Source of the DNA: a virus
Length of the DNA stretch: 52,233 bases
Direction: 5' to 3' (one strand)
Virus record (IMG/VR): IMGVR_UViG_3300037151_000077
Span: 1-52,233 of that record
The notes beneath the pieces are model-generated. The model was not told the DNA's origin. It saw nothing but the letters and a program-made list of their open reading frames with translations, and did not search any database. Both the position numbers and the translations under genes were made by a program. Each line of letters begins with the position of its first letter. The stretch's first letter is position 1. Below are positions 1 through 7,613 of the stretch, piece after piece.

Positions 1-198
1 CTAGCCAGCCATATCCGCATCTTCAAGTTCGGCGAAGGCGCTCAGAGCGTCGAATTCTGAGAGGCCAGAGATTTTGCGGAAGGTTCGTAGTTGGACGGTT
101 CGCACATCCTGCCCTGGGTCCGGGTCCGGTAAACCATTTTCCAGGATGTAGAGAAAGAGCAGCGCTCGATCCGCGTTCTCTGAGATTCGCAGGCTCAC
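1..198 (-). CDS. hypothetical small protein, last gene of leftward operon
   Basis: 65-residue product of unknown function. I place the start at a GTG at 198 because it overlaps the TGA of the preceding gene in a GTGA junction (195-198) and a GGAG sits about nine bases upstream; the longer open frame further upstream only reads through the neighbouring gene. The sequence is acidic toward the end, with no membrane segment and no recognisable motif. The stop codon is the first three bases of the window, so the gene is complete. It is the most distal gene of the leftward operon. Confidence 0.6.
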   Translation of the reverse strand: MSLRISENADRALLFLYILENGLPDPDPGQDVRTVQLRTFRKISGLSEFDALSAFAELEDADMAG

Positions 199-362
199 AA
201 CTTTTTCTCCACCTGGTACGGGGTGTCTCCTATTTTCCGATACGAGCACGGATATCCGCACTTCGTACAGAGAGCATCGTCGCCCACCATCACCGGCGCA
301 TCGCAACACAATGATCTCAAGTCCTCACGCGTGACCCAAGGCTGGGTAATCTTTTCACTCAC
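195..362 (-). CDS. small Cys-pair (zinc-ribbon-like) protein
   Basis: 55-residue protein starting with GTG at 362 in a GTGA overlap with the upstream stop. It carries a CC pair, then CTKCGYPC, so four to five cysteines could bind a metal. The C-terminus reads TPYQVEKKL, nearly the same as the end of the next gene upstream (TPYQVEKKS). The DNA coding that tail also supplies the GGAG ribosome site of the following gene. Function unknown; tiny zinc-binding proteins are frequent in phage early operons. Confidence 0.6.
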   Translation of the reverse strand: MSEKITQPWVTREDLRSLCCDAPVMVGDDALCTKCGYPCSYRKIGDTPYQVEKKL

Positions 363-598
363 GACTTTTTCTCCACCTGATACGGGGTGTAGTTCCCCAG
401 CTCAACGGCAGCAATAATTTCTTCCGCCCGCCGCTTCGCTCCTGCAAAATTGTTCTCTACTCGACTGAAATGTCCTTCATGCCAATACACCGACAGTGCC
501 CACAGACAATTGGGACGATGCGCCCCAAACACAAACGCTTGAGCCTTTGGGAGGTTCAACTCGTAACTCCGCAGTCCGATTTTCTTCCACTTCGCCAT
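359..598 (-). CDS. hypothetical small protein
   Basis: 79 residues, ATG at 598, two bases downstream of the previous stop. Rich in Trp, Lys and Arg in the first half (MAKWKKIGLRSYE). It ends in TPYQVEKKS, the tail shared with the 195-362 gene and, in degenerate form (LYQVK), with the 601-795 gene. No family recognised. It ends in a GTGA overlap with the next gene, which implies translational coupling. Confidence 0.6.
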   Translation of the reverse strand: MAKWKKIGLRSYELNLPKAQAFVFGAHRPNCLWALSVYWHEGHFSRVENNFAGAKRRAEEIIAAVELGNYTPYQVEKKS

Positions 599-600
599 TT

Positions 601-795
601 TTATTTCACCTGGTAAAGGGTGTAGTTCGGGTTGCCCTGGTTGAGGCGGTTCATCAACTTCACAACTTCGGTATTGATCGGCCAGTCGTCATGCGTGCCC
701 GAGACGCTTGCGATTGCGAAGACTTCCATGAGCTTGGAATAGTCCAAGCGGCTCATGGTGAGGATCACGGAACCGTTCTCTTCGCGGTAGCTCAT
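601..795 (-). CDS. hypothetical small protein with duplicated N-terminus
   Basis: 64 residues. The first ten residues, MSYREENGSV, are identical to those of the adjacent upstream gene (792-992), and the DNA is identical over 33 bases (765-797 and 962-994). The rest is unrelated. The start lies in an ATGA overlap with the upstream stop. Function unknown. The shared start suggests that gene bodies have been exchanged behind a common initiation cassette. Confidence 0.6.
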   Translation of the reverse strand: MSYREENGSVILTMSRLDYSKLMEVFAIASVSGTHDDWPINTEVVKLMNRLNQGNPNYTLYQVK

Positions 796-992
796 GGTCT
801 TTTCTCCCGTTTGCCGCGTCTATAACCTGTCTCATTGGCGTGCCGCACGGCTGCATCAGTCCATTCCACTAATTCATCCCAGTCCCTATCCGCTAGGCTC
901 ACATTGAAGTGCTTCAGTAGTTTCACAATTTCTCGAGCGTCGGGATGCAGCGCTCGTTTTCTCACGGAACCGTTCTCTTCGCGGTAGCTCAT
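792..992 (-). CDS. hypothetical small protein with duplicated N-terminus
   Basis: 66-residue basic protein that begins with the same MSYREENGSV as its downstream neighbour and then diverges (KRALHPDAREIVKLL). It is predicted to be mostly helical, with an Arg/Lys-rich C-terminus (RRGKREKRP) that could contact nucleic acid. ATGA overlaps at both ends tie it to its neighbours. No family recognised. Confidence 0.6.
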   Translation of the reverse strand: MSYREENGSVRKRALHPDAREIVKLLKHFNVSLADRDWDELVEWTDAAVRHANETGYRRGKREKRP

Positions 993-1237
993 GGCTTTTT
1001 CCTCGTTCTTTTCCGCATCCGCATTTTGAGGATTCTTGGATCGCGCCGCATTTCGAGCACAAACTCTCGATCCAGTTTGTGCCGCCTCGCCGCTTCTGCC
1101 GCCGATATCGAACTCAGCATGACATCGTAGGCCGCTTGACCCAGGGGAGTTTTCCCGAAAGCCACGATATGACCGTCCTTGTCACGGATGGCACGAAGCA
1201 AGGCGGGATCACGGAAGGGCGAGGCTTCTTTTTTCAT
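989..1237 (-). CDS. hypothetical basic protein
   Basis: 82 residues starting MKKEASPFRD. I chose the ATG at 1237 because it overlaps the upstream stop as ATGA; the open frame further upstream only shadows the neighbour. The middle (SSISAAEAARRHKLDREFVLEMRRDP) looks like a helix-turn-helix-type segment of the kind that recognises DNA. The tail is extremely basic (KMRMRKRTRKKP). A small DNA-binding protein is a reasonable guess but is not demonstrated. Confidence 0.55.
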   Translation of the reverse strand: MKKEASPFRDPALLRAIRDKDGHIVAFGKTPLGQAAYDVMLSSISAAEAARRHKLDREFVLEMRRDPRILKMRMRKRTRKKP

Positions 1238-1491
1238 TGACGGCTGCCATTTCCGAGCCGCGGGGTTACAGTTACAGGGAGATCCGGGCCGAAAAACTTC
1301 TTGGCTCGCTCCTCGCCCTGCCCCGTAACTTCCATGTACTTCACTTCCACTCTCGCGCTGTCGATGATTTGACTCGCCGTCTGACAAACGGCTTTCGCCC
1401 GGTCAATATCCAGCGGATGCTCTTTGTCGCTCAGCGCTTCCAGTTGGGCAAACAGGTGATCCCGCAGATCCTGCAATGTGTTTTTTGCCAT
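1234..1491 (-). CDS. conserved phage small helical protein
   Basis: 85 residues (MAKNTLQDLRDHLFAQLEAL...). The pattern of two helices with AKAVCQTASQIIDSARVEVKYM recalls a small protein that is common in phages and prophages, always of unknown function. The start at 1491 has a good GAGAGG ribosome site. The gene begins 89 bases inside the end of the HNH gene in another frame, an unusually long overlap here, which suggests that the HNH C-terminus was extended by read-through into this gene. Confidence 0.65.
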   Translation of the reverse strand: MAKNTLQDLRDHLFAQLEALSDKEHPLDIDRAKAVCQTASQIIDSARVEVKYMEVTGQGEERAKKFFGPDLPVTVTPRLGNGSRQ

Positions 1492-2320
1492 TGAGTTTTT
1501 CCTCTCTGTCGCGAATTTTGCGTTTCAACGCGCCCGTTAGCTGGATAACCTGTTTGAGCTCCGGAGGGAGATTGTGAATGGTGTTGCGCCGCATGTTGTC
1601 GGCGAACGAGAGCAGCTTAAGATTTTCGATTGCGCAGTTGGAGCGATCGCGATCCTTGAAGATGACGATGTGCCCGGGCGGAATCGGCCCCTTGTGTTGT
1701 TCCCACACATGGCGATTGAGCAGCGGCCAGATTTTCATGTTGCCGAATCCGTAAGGTTCGCCCTTCGATCCCTCGCGCACTTTGATCCGGAGGAAGCCTT
1801 CGCCGTCGGCGAGAATGGTTCCGATCGGACGCCAGTTCTTAGCGGCGATTCCGGAGCGCTCGCCTTTTTTGAATTGCGTCTCGGCCATGCGTCCGCGTCC
1901 CACGGAATATCCCGGACGCCGCAACCCCTTGTTCTCCGGAGTGCGGCCTTTTTGGTAGCGTGATTTCACGCCCACCAGGCGAAGGCGCTGCGCCTCGATC
2001 TCCAGCAATTTCGCGATGTACTCGGCGCTTTTCCGAACGCCCAATTTCGCCGCGCGTTGACAGGTGCCGAGAACCGTTGTCCCAAATCGCTTGGCGAGCT
2101 CCGGAGTCTCAGCATCCGGATATTCCGCGCGCAGGATCTGATCCTCGGCGGCCGTCCACCGGTGATAGATGCGAAGCTTCTTGAGTCTCAACAATTTTGC
2201 GCGGCTCTTGATGGACGGCAGTGTTCGCCCGAACAGAGCAGCGATTTCGGGAGTCGAGATCTCGGGCCACGTCCAGCGGAGAATGGCTTCGTCGACGGGC
2301 GTCCATAGAGTGCCGCTCAT
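1403..2320 (-). CDS. HNH homing-type endonuclease with N-terminal Myb/HTH-like repeats
   Basis: 305 residues from the ATG at 2320, which overlaps the upstream stop as ATGA. The N-terminal 80 residues hold two tryptophan-led helix-turn-helix units (WTPVDEAILRWTWPE and WTAAEDQILRAEYPD). Next comes a linker with KGRTPENKG, similar to intron-homing modules, then the HNH core with LLNRHVWEQHKGPIPPGH, IVIFKDRD and NCAIENL around residues 205-250. Families of this build nick or cut DNA and often act as free-standing homing endonucleases in phage genomes. The C-terminal tail after residue 285 is low in character and overlaps the next gene by 89 bases. Confidence 0.85.
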   Translation of the reverse strand: MSGTLWTPVDEAILRWTWPEISTPEIAALFGRTLPSIKSRAKLLRLKKLRIYHRWTAAEDQILRAEYPDAETPELAKRFGTTVLGTCQRAAKLGVRKSAEYIAKLLEIEAQRLRLVGVKSRYQKGRTPENKGLRRPGYSVGRGRMAETQFKKGERSGIAAKNWRPIGTILADGEGFLRIKVREGSKGEPYGFGNMKIWPLLNRHVWEQHKGPIPPGHIVIFKDRDRSNCAIENLKLLSFADNMRRNTIHNLPPELKQVIQLTGALKRKIRDREEKLNGKKHIAGSAGSPVCPTGSAERQRASAGY

Positions 2321-2598
2321 TCCGTCACCGCCCGATAGAAGAAATAGTCTTTGCCCGGGAAAGGGTTTCGATTCACATAACCGAAGCGCTCGGATTCTTT
2401 TATGTGTTCCAGCCATTCTTCGTAAGTCGTTTTTGCGACAACCTGAAAGGGCTGCGCGGTTGACCACTCGCCAGCGAATTGGTTAAAGATCGCTCCGACT
2501 TCTACGGGATGATCCCATGCGACAACGATGTAGCCGTACACAGAGATCGTGTGCTTGAGTGCAGCGACGGCGGCCGGTGGCATCTCTCTTGTACTCAC
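2317..2598 (-). CDS. hypothetical protein
   Basis: 93 residues beginning MSTREMPPAAVAAL, coupled by ATGA overlaps to both neighbours. Aromatic-rich second half (EEWLEHIKESERFGYVNRN). No membrane segment, no metal motif and no family that I recognise. Its position next to the HNH gene suggests only that it belongs to the same early transcript. Confidence 0.6.
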   Translation of the reverse strand: MSTREMPPAAVAALKHTISVYGYIVVAWDHPVEVGAIFNQFAGEWSTAQPFQVVAKTTYEEWLEHIKESERFGYVNRNPFPGKDYFFYRAVTE

Positions 2599-2855
2599 GA
2601 AGCTGCCTCTCTTTCATGCTTGGCGAAGCGGACCTCGAGACCAGGATGACACCGGGAAAATTCTTGGACGTACAACTTGACGATCAGCTCGTAATCCTCG
2701 CGGCTGCACGCATCGAACCCGGCTTCTGGGAATTGCCGCTGCAGTTCGGCCAGGACTTCATCGGGGAACAAATGCGCGCAGCCGGCGGGATCGACGTAAC
2801 AGCCTGGCTGGATCATTTGCCAGCTTGCATCGCGCTTGTGAGGGTCGAAGCTCAC
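2595..2855 (-). CDS. hypothetical protein
   Basis: 86 residues, ATG at 2855 in an ATGA overlap with the upstream stop. It contains three spaced cysteines and a segment with DPAGCAHLFPDEVLAELQ, reminiscent of small acidic phage proteins of unknown role. No domain assigned. Confidence 0.6.
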   Translation of the reverse strand: MSFDPHKRDASWQMIQPGCYVDPAGCAHLFPDEVLAELQRQFPEAGFDACSREDYELIVKLYVQEFSRCHPGLEVRFAKHEREAAS

Positions 2856-3505
2856 GCGGCCCTCACAAAGCCATCAAGCATTCCAGTGCGATCTGCGACG
2901 AATGGATGTTTGGTCAGTTCGCGCAGATTGACGGTGAGGCCTGCGGCGAGCAGATTGTCTTTGACGTGGATTAGCGCGAACTTCAGCAGAACCACTTCCG
3001 AGGCGTGACAGGTGTTTGTGCGCGCAGGCGCTTCGCGCATGATGTAAACCGAGCGTCCGCGAAGCCAGAGGAGTCCGTGATCAGGGAAATGCTTGGCGAC
3101 GGCTTCCACTTTGATGACTTCGGAGGGACAGAGAAAATAACGCCGGTCGCCCATGCGCTGCACTTCTTCCTCAACCGTGGCCACTCCGCGCGCGATGGCG
3201 GCAGGGTGCGGCGGTGACGTCTTCGTCGCGGGATGAACGGAATCCAATCCAGCTTCGGCTTCACGCTGCCAGACCAGACGCGTCCTGATTTTCTTTTTCC
3301 GATCGCGATAGAAGTCGCTCATGCTGCGCTTACACTCCACCACAATCGAACCGTAGCCACCCTTACAGGAATTCGACCAGCCGATGGCGTCCGGAACTTC
3401 ACGGCACGATGCCACTCCGCCGAGGACGATCTTGCAGCCCATGGCATTGCGGAGCCAGCGCTCGGCTACGTCGCAGAGCGCGTAATGGACCGACATGCTG
3501 CTCAT
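2852..3505 (-). CDS. PD-(D/E)XK-like nuclease fold protein (predicted)
   Basis: 217 residues. A core reading GYGSIVVECKRSMSDFYRDRKKKIR (residues about 50-74) gives the E-x-K motif with a preceding Gly-rich strand, typical of restriction-endonuclease-fold proteins. Further on, MGDRRYFLCPSEVI and HGLLWLRGR are segments I recall from a widespread phage family with this fold that is often misnamed in databases. It probably acts on DNA, either as a nuclease or as a recombination accessory. No clear catalytic Asp could be fixed by eye, so activity is uncertain. ATGA junctions lie on both sides. Confidence 0.6.
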   Translation of the reverse strand: MSSMSVHYALCDVAERWLRNAMGCKIVLGGVASCREVPDAIGWSNSCKGGYGSIVVECKRSMSDFYRDRKKKIRTRLVWQREAEAGLDSVHPATKTSPPHPAAIARGVATVEEEVQRMGDRRYFLCPSEVIKVEAVAKHFPDHGLLWLRGRSVYIMREAPARTNTCHASEVVLLKFALIHVKDNLLAAGLTVNLRELTKHPFVADRTGMLDGFVRAA

Positions 3506-3879
3506 GCCACGTCCTCCCTTCGTGCCAAATGAAAAGCTTCCATCCGGTGCTCATCGATCGGACAATCTTCGGAGCGCTCGACTCTTGGCGGTTGAACATC
3601 CGGGAAATACCATTGGCCTTCCGGCGATCGCTCCTGAGAAATTCCCCGGACTGAGAAGTGGACGCGACAGGTGCAGGCGGAGGCTAGCTCGATACTTCCG
3701 TCGAGCTGGTGATAGACCGCTCTACGATGCTTTCCGATGATCCGAAAAAGAAATTCCTTCAAACTTGAGTTGAATCGAGCTGCGGTTAGCCTCGGCGTTT
3801 CACGGTGCGGCATCCGAACGAAGTTGCGCTGCTGCTCGTGCTGCCGGCGTTCCCGTCGCGAGTGAGAAATTCCGCTCAT
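3502..3879 (-). CDS. hypothetical basic protein
   Basis: 125 residues with an Arg/His-rich N-terminus (SRRERRQHEQQRN) and a central ACTCRVHFSVRG strand. No family recognised. It is coupled to both neighbours by ATGA overlaps, which is the main support that it is a real gene. Could be nucleic-acid binding because of charge; that is inference only. Confidence 0.55.
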   Translation of the reverse strand: MSGISHSRRERRQHEQQRNFVRMPHRETPRLTAARFNSSLKEFLFRIIGKHRRAVYHQLDGSIELASACTCRVHFSVRGISQERSPEGQWYFPDVQPPRVERSEDCPIDEHRMEAFHLARREDVA

Positions 3880-4064
3880 GCGCTTCGCTGCTCCGCTTTC
3901 GGTTCACAACGCTTGTGAATTTTGCAAAATTCCTTCATGGCAACCACCCAAACGCTCAGTGGGGCGGGCAGCCCCAGCGTGAACTTTTTCCCGCAATTCA
4001 GACAGTGCGCCGTCGCGCCATCGTTTTCGGCCACAACATGCTCGATCGCTCTTGAAGGTGACAT
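3876..4064 (-). CDS. small zinc-finger-like protein
   Basis: 62 residues with HCLNCGKKF near residue 20 and EFCKIHKRC near residue 47. This C-x2-C plus C-x2-H-x2-C arrangement fits a small zinc-binding fold seen in many phage early genes. Function unknown. The ATG at 4064 lies two bases after the previous stop. Confidence 0.65.
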   Translation of the reverse strand: MSPSRAIEHVVAENDGATAHCLNCGKKFTLGLPAPLSVWVVAMKEFCKIHKRCEPKAEQRSA

Positions 4065-4066
4065 GA

Positions 4067-4825
4067 TCAGGCCTCCCTTGCGCCCTCTGCTTCGCGCGAC
4101 GGAGAAGTGCTTGCCGCGCTAGCGGCGAGCACTTCGAGCAAAATTTCGGCGAGATCGGCGAGATAGGCGAGATCGGCGAGATCGGCGCGATAGGCGAGAT
4201 CGGCGAGATCGGCGCGATAGGCGAGATCGGCGAGATCGGCGCGATAGGCGAGATAGGCGAGATCGGCGCGATCGGCGCGATAGGCGAGATCGGCGAGATA
4301 GGCGAGATCGGCGAGATAGGCGCGATCGGCGAGATCGGCGAGATCGGCGCGATAGGCGAGATAGGCGAGAATCTTCGGTGGATCCGTCGGTGAAGGCTCG
4401 GCCACCCCCTCTTTCAGGAAATCGATGATTTCAAGTGTTTTCTTTTTCAGCTCGGCGTCCCGAGTTCGTCCGAGCAGCCCACGCTTCTCGTCGGCCAGAA
4501 GAGCCAGAACGAAGCGCTTGTTGACATGGCTCGCGCGAAGGTCAATGCCCACCGGAATCGCCTGTAAGAAGCGCTCTGGCCACAGGAGTGCTTTGCCATT
4601 CGGAAGGGTTTCAAAAATGCGATCTTCGAGATAGGCGAGCTCGATCGGAATTCCGAGTTCCGTCTCATAGGCGGCGTGGTCGCCGCTGTGAATCGTGCAA
4701 CCCACCGCGCACCCTTTGCCGTTTTCCCAATAAGTGCCATGCACCAGCTGGTCCGCCAGGCGATGCGCGCGCACCTGGGCAATTCGTTCGTCTTTGAGTT
4801 TTTCTTTTCCGTGGAAGGTCAGCAT
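4067..4825 (-). CDS. conserved phage protein with long (L/R)A(D/Y) tripeptide repeat
   Basis: 252 residues from the ATG at 4825, which has a GGAG upstream; the open frame further 5' lacks support. The first 165 residues (MLTFHGKEKLKDERIAQV, GCAVGCTIHSGDHAAYETEL, IPVGIDLR) match my memory of a phage and bacterial family of unknown function. From about residue 170 to 225 the protein consists of about 25 tripeptides of the form LAD, LAY, RAD or RAY, coded by 9-base units on DNA 4144-4372. Homologues often carry Ala/Asp/Tyr-rich low-complexity tails, but this one is very regular. A repeating helix or solenoid is plausible. Confidence 0.75.
   Translation of the reverse strand: MLTFHGKEKLKDERIAQVRAHRLADQLVHGTYWENGKGCAVGCTIHSGDHAAYETELGIPIELAYLEDRIFETLPNGKALLWPERFLQAIPVGIDLRASHVNKRFVLALLADEKRGLLGRTRDAELKKKTLEIIDFLKEGVAEPSPTDPPKILAYLAYRADLADLADRAYLADLAYLADLAYRADRADLAYLAYRADLADLAYRADLADLAYRADLADLAYLADLAEILLEVLAASAASTSPSREAEGAREA
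4144..4372 (-). repeat. 9-base minisatellite coding for tripeptides
   Basis: About 25 consecutive variants of a 9-base unit, read on the plus strand as GAT(C/A)GGCG(A/C)G, without spacers. Only two positions vary, switching Asp to Tyr and Leu to Arg. All changes keep the frame of the 4067-4825 gene. Its length is prone to change by replication slippage. Confidence 0.9.
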
Positions 4826-5043
4826 AGGCGTAGTTGCTCCGATCTTGCCGCAATTGGCGGTGCATTGACAGCCGGACTGGGAATGGATTTCAGTACAGTG
4901 AAAAAACAAGTCGAACAGAGCGGTTTACGAACGCCGCTTTTCAAAGCTACGAAACCTGAGGTCATGGCGCGGCAGTTTGTGCACCTGCGTTCGCGCCCGT
5001 GAGAAGAGAACGTCCACTCGAAGCTGCGGATGTGCATTTTCAT
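4819..5043 (-). CDS. small Cys-pair protein
   Basis: 74 residues with CTNCRAM near residue 21 and CSTCFF near residue 43, a two-knuckle zinc-ribbon arrangement. It starts in an ATGA overlap with the upstream gene and overlaps the next gene by seven bases. The C-terminus (SPAVNAPPIAARSEQ) is featureless. Function unknown. Confidence 0.55.
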   Translation of the reverse strand: MKMHIRSFEWTFSSHGRERRCTNCRAMTSGFVALKSGVRKPLCSTCFFTVLKSIPSPAVNAPPIAARSEQLRLC

Positions 5044-5300
5044 GCGCTGCGCTGCTCCTCCTCACCCGCCGACTGCAGATACAGATAGCGGACGAGATTG
5101 TATTTCCCAATCAGGATCAGCGTGAACGGCCGCAACAACATGAAATCCCGCCGCGTCGCCAAGAGCAGAGCTTCCGCATAGACCAGGACAAAGCTCAGCT
5201 CCCGGCCTTCGCGATAAACCTCCCGGCAGATCTGCAACAGATCATCGTCACTGAGGCGTCCGAGATGGGTGAGATGGCGCACGCGTTCAAAGGTGCTCAT
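5040..5300 (-). CDS. hypothetical protein
   Basis: 86 residues. The acidic N-terminal half (RLSDDDLLQICREVY) is followed by a hydrophobic, basic stretch (AEALLLATRRDFMLLRPFTLILIGKYNLVRYLYL) that could be a membrane-associated helix. The ATG at 5300 follows the previous gene by 22 bases. No family recognised. Confidence 0.55.
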   Translation of the reverse strand: MSTFERVRHLTHLGRLSDDDLLQICREVYREGRELSFVLVYAEALLLATRRDFMLLRPFTLILIGKYNLVRYLYLQSAGEEEQRSA

Positions 5301-5322
5301 AAGCGGATCCCCTCTTCGAAAC

Positions 5323-5748
5323 TCAAGCTTTCAATTCTTTCCTCGTGGCTGTCGGTAGGCGCTCGGGTTTTGACGCGGCGATATTCTGCATAACCGCGAC
5401 TCCGGTGCTGTAGCCGATGCGATAGTCCTGCGGCATTCCCCGCGAGTCGAGCGCAGCCCAGAAGCCGCGAAGATGATGCTTTGCCCGTTCATGCACTTCG
5501 GTTGGACCGTAGACCTCGATCCGAATCAAACCCCCATAAGTGTCATGTCCCCATTCCGGATGTTGCTTCCAGACTTCGCCGCGGTCTTGATTGACGCGTT
5601 CAGCGATACGCGCGACGAATCCTGCGCTGCGCAAGCTCTCGACGGACAAAGCCGCGCGCTCCGCTAAATCCCGTCGATGATTCACTCCCCACCATTTCAC
5701 CGAGAACCAGCGCGCTCCAGCGAGCACCAGGCCATCACCGTTTTTCAT
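5323..5748 (-). CDS. hypothetical protein
   Basis: 141 residues from the ATG at 5748, picked for its ATGA overlap with the HerA-like gene rather than the longer frame. It contains KWWGVNHRRDLAERA and GLIRIEVYGPTEVHERAKHHLRGFW. I do not recognise a family. Tight coupling to the ATPase gene suggests a partner or co-regulated function. Confidence 0.6.
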   Translation of the reverse strand: MKNGDGLVLAGARWFSVKWWGVNHRRDLAERAALSVESLRSAGFVARIAERVNQDRGEVWKQHPEWGHDTYGGLIRIEVYGPTEVHERAKHHLRGFWAALDSRGMPQDYRIGYSTGVAVMQNIAASKPERLPTATRKELKA

Positions 5749-7613
5749 GCCGCCTCCAGAAAAATCCACTTTTGCATGTACACCGTCTTGTCCGGCCCGT
5801 AATCGATCATGCCGGCGGAGCGCATGGCTCCTAGATTGTTGCCATAGGCGGAGCTGGTAGGAGACGCTCCAGCGGCCGCAGCCAGGTCCTCGCGGCTCAT
5901 TCCCTTCGGATACACGCTATAAAGCGCATCAAAGATCGCCTGTTGGGAGCTGGTAAGGAGTTGCTTGCAGGACGCCGCCATTTCTTCCTGATCGAGGACC
6001 TGCTTTTGTGGGCCTGCCGTTTCCATTCCTGCCGGCGTGAGATATACCTGGCCATTGCGATAGTCGAGCAGTCCGCGAGATCGCAATGCTCCAAGATTGT
6101 TTCCGTATGCACTCGACTTATGGCTCGCGCCCGCGCGTGCAGCCAGCCACTTCTTCGAAACGTCGGCGATGCCAACAGCGTGGAACTCAGCTGCGGCGGA
6201 GATGATCTTCATCTGTGATCGGCTGAGTCCGTCGACGCTGGGCGGTTCGCTGGTCGATCGAGAAGATCGGGGAGCTGGGATGGGGGCGCGATTTTTGACG
6301 GTGACGGGCTCATTCTTCACCACATCCACGGCGATTTTTACGATCTTGTCGTCTGCTAGCCGAGCTTGCATCTTCGAGAGCAGGCGATTCGCTTCTTCCT
6401 GCAGCCGTTCGAGTTCGCGGCGTTTGGTCAGGATCTTCTGGCCGGCAATCCTGCCCACTTCGGCAGCCGCCTTCTCGATCGCCGCGGCGATCTCCTCCGG
6501 CTTCACGTCCACACCTTCGAATCCGATCGCATTGATCTTGGCAATGATTTTCACGGCATCCTCCAGGGCGGTGCGGAGCTGCTGAATGGTTCGTGCCTGC
6601 TGCGGATCCACTTTGGTGGAGACGGTCTTCCCGGGTGATGGCGGCGCGGGCTGTGCTCTCTCTGCCGCTTTCAACTTCATGTGCAGCTCGCGGATCTCGC
6701 GCCGGAATTCCGCCTCGGTGCGGGCTTTGTCTTCCGCCTCTTTTGGGAGATCAGCCAGCTTGGGCAGTAGCAGCTTTACTTTCTCCGGCGCCGGCGGAGG
6801 CTCGGCCGAATACTTTCCCGAGCCTGCGGTCGGATGCGTGGTCTCGATTGCCCCAATTTTCACGAGCAGGCGCGTCTTTGATATCGCGCGGCCGAGAGCC
6901 CAGAAATGGCCTGGCGCTATGGTTTTCATCTGCTCATTGAAGGCAGCCTGGTCGCGCGGGACGATGCCCAGCGCTTTATGGGCGCGCTGGAGATCGATGT
7001 CGAGAAATGTGGGACCAACCAGGACGTTGGTTAGCTCAGATGCGCCGCTCTTGTCGAGCTTGGCCAGCCGCTGCGTCGCGTAGATGGCGCAGAAGCCGTA
7101 CTTGCGGCCATCCGCTGCGAGCGAGAGCATCATCTCTTTCGCTTCGGACTCGCCCTCACCTTTTTCCGGCATGAACTTGTGCGCCTCGTCGACGACGAAC
7201 AGAACCGGATGCCAGAGACGTTTCGGCGAGTTCATGACAGCCGTCAGGAATTTCTGCACCCACAGATGCCGCTCATGCGGCTTGAGCGAATAGAGATCGC
7301 AGACAGCCGAGGCGCGCAGCTCTAGAAGCTTTTCCGCCACCAGTCCCGCCGAGCGCAGATCCGCCGGCGTCTCGCCATGTTCGCCTACCAGCACGAAGCC
7401 AAACTTCTCGCGCAGCGTAGCGAACTCGCCGGCGACGTCGATGACGATTTCCTGCACCTTGCCGAAGCCCTGCTCCAATAGCCGGCGCAGTAGAAACGAT
7501 TTGCCGCCTCCGGAGTTGGCAGTGATAAGCAAACGTGAGACGAGCAGCTCCGCGATATCGAAGCCAACATTCTTTCCAGCGGCTTTGCCGATGACGATCT
7601 TGCTCACAGCCAC
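5745..7613 (-). CDS. HerA/DUF87-type P-loop ATPase with tandem C-terminal winged helices
   Basis: 622 residues. Walker A is ANSGGGKS at residues 32-39, Walker B is LFVVDEAH at 138-145, and a sensor-like YATQRLAKLDKS lies near 178-189. This is the layout of HerA/FtsK-related hexameric ATPases that pump DNA. A coiled coil spans about residues 290-430 (many Ala/Glu/Lys, ERLQEEANRLLSKMQ). The C-terminal 130 residues contain two winged-helix-like copies that both include SSAYGNNLGA followed by an (R/A)SxG(L/M)(L/I)DY segment. It probably loads on phage DNA for processing or recombination. The gene lies mid-operon, with ATGA coupling downstream and a ten-base overlap upstream. Confidence 0.85.
   Translation of the reverse strand: MAVSKIVIGKAAGKNVGFDIAELLVSRLLITANSGGGKSFLLRRLLEQGFGKVQEIVIDVAGEFATLREKFGFVLVGEHGETPADLRSAGLVAEKLLELRASAVCDLYSLKPHERHLWVQKFLTAVMNSPKRLWHPVLFVVDEAHKFMPEKGEGESEAKEMMLSLAADGRKYGFCAIYATQRLAKLDKSGASELTNVLVGPTFLDIDLQRAHKALGIVPRDQAAFNEQMKTIAPGHFWALGRAISKTRLLVKIGAIETTHPTAGSGKYSAEPPPAPEKVKLLLPKLADLPKEAEDKARTEAEFRREIRELHMKLKAAERAQPAPPSPGKTVSTKVDPQQARTIQQLRTALEDAVKIIAKINAIGFEGVDVKPEEIAAAIEKAAAEVGRIAGQKILTKRRELERLQEEANRLLSKMQARLADDKIVKIAVDVVKNEPVTVKNRAPIPAPRSSRSTSEPPSVDGLSRSQMKIISAAAEFHAVGIADVSKKWLAARAGASHKSSAYGNNLGALRSRGLLDYRNGQVYLTPAGMETAGPQKQVLDQEEMAASCKQLLTSSQQAIFDALYSVYPKGMSREDLAAAAGASPTSSAYGNNLGAMRSAGMIDYGPDKTVYMQKWIFLEAA

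Noticed and set aside
4144-4372. Tandem short repeats considered as a CRISPR array
   Set aside because: The 9-base units are contiguous, without spacers, and stay in frame with a protein.
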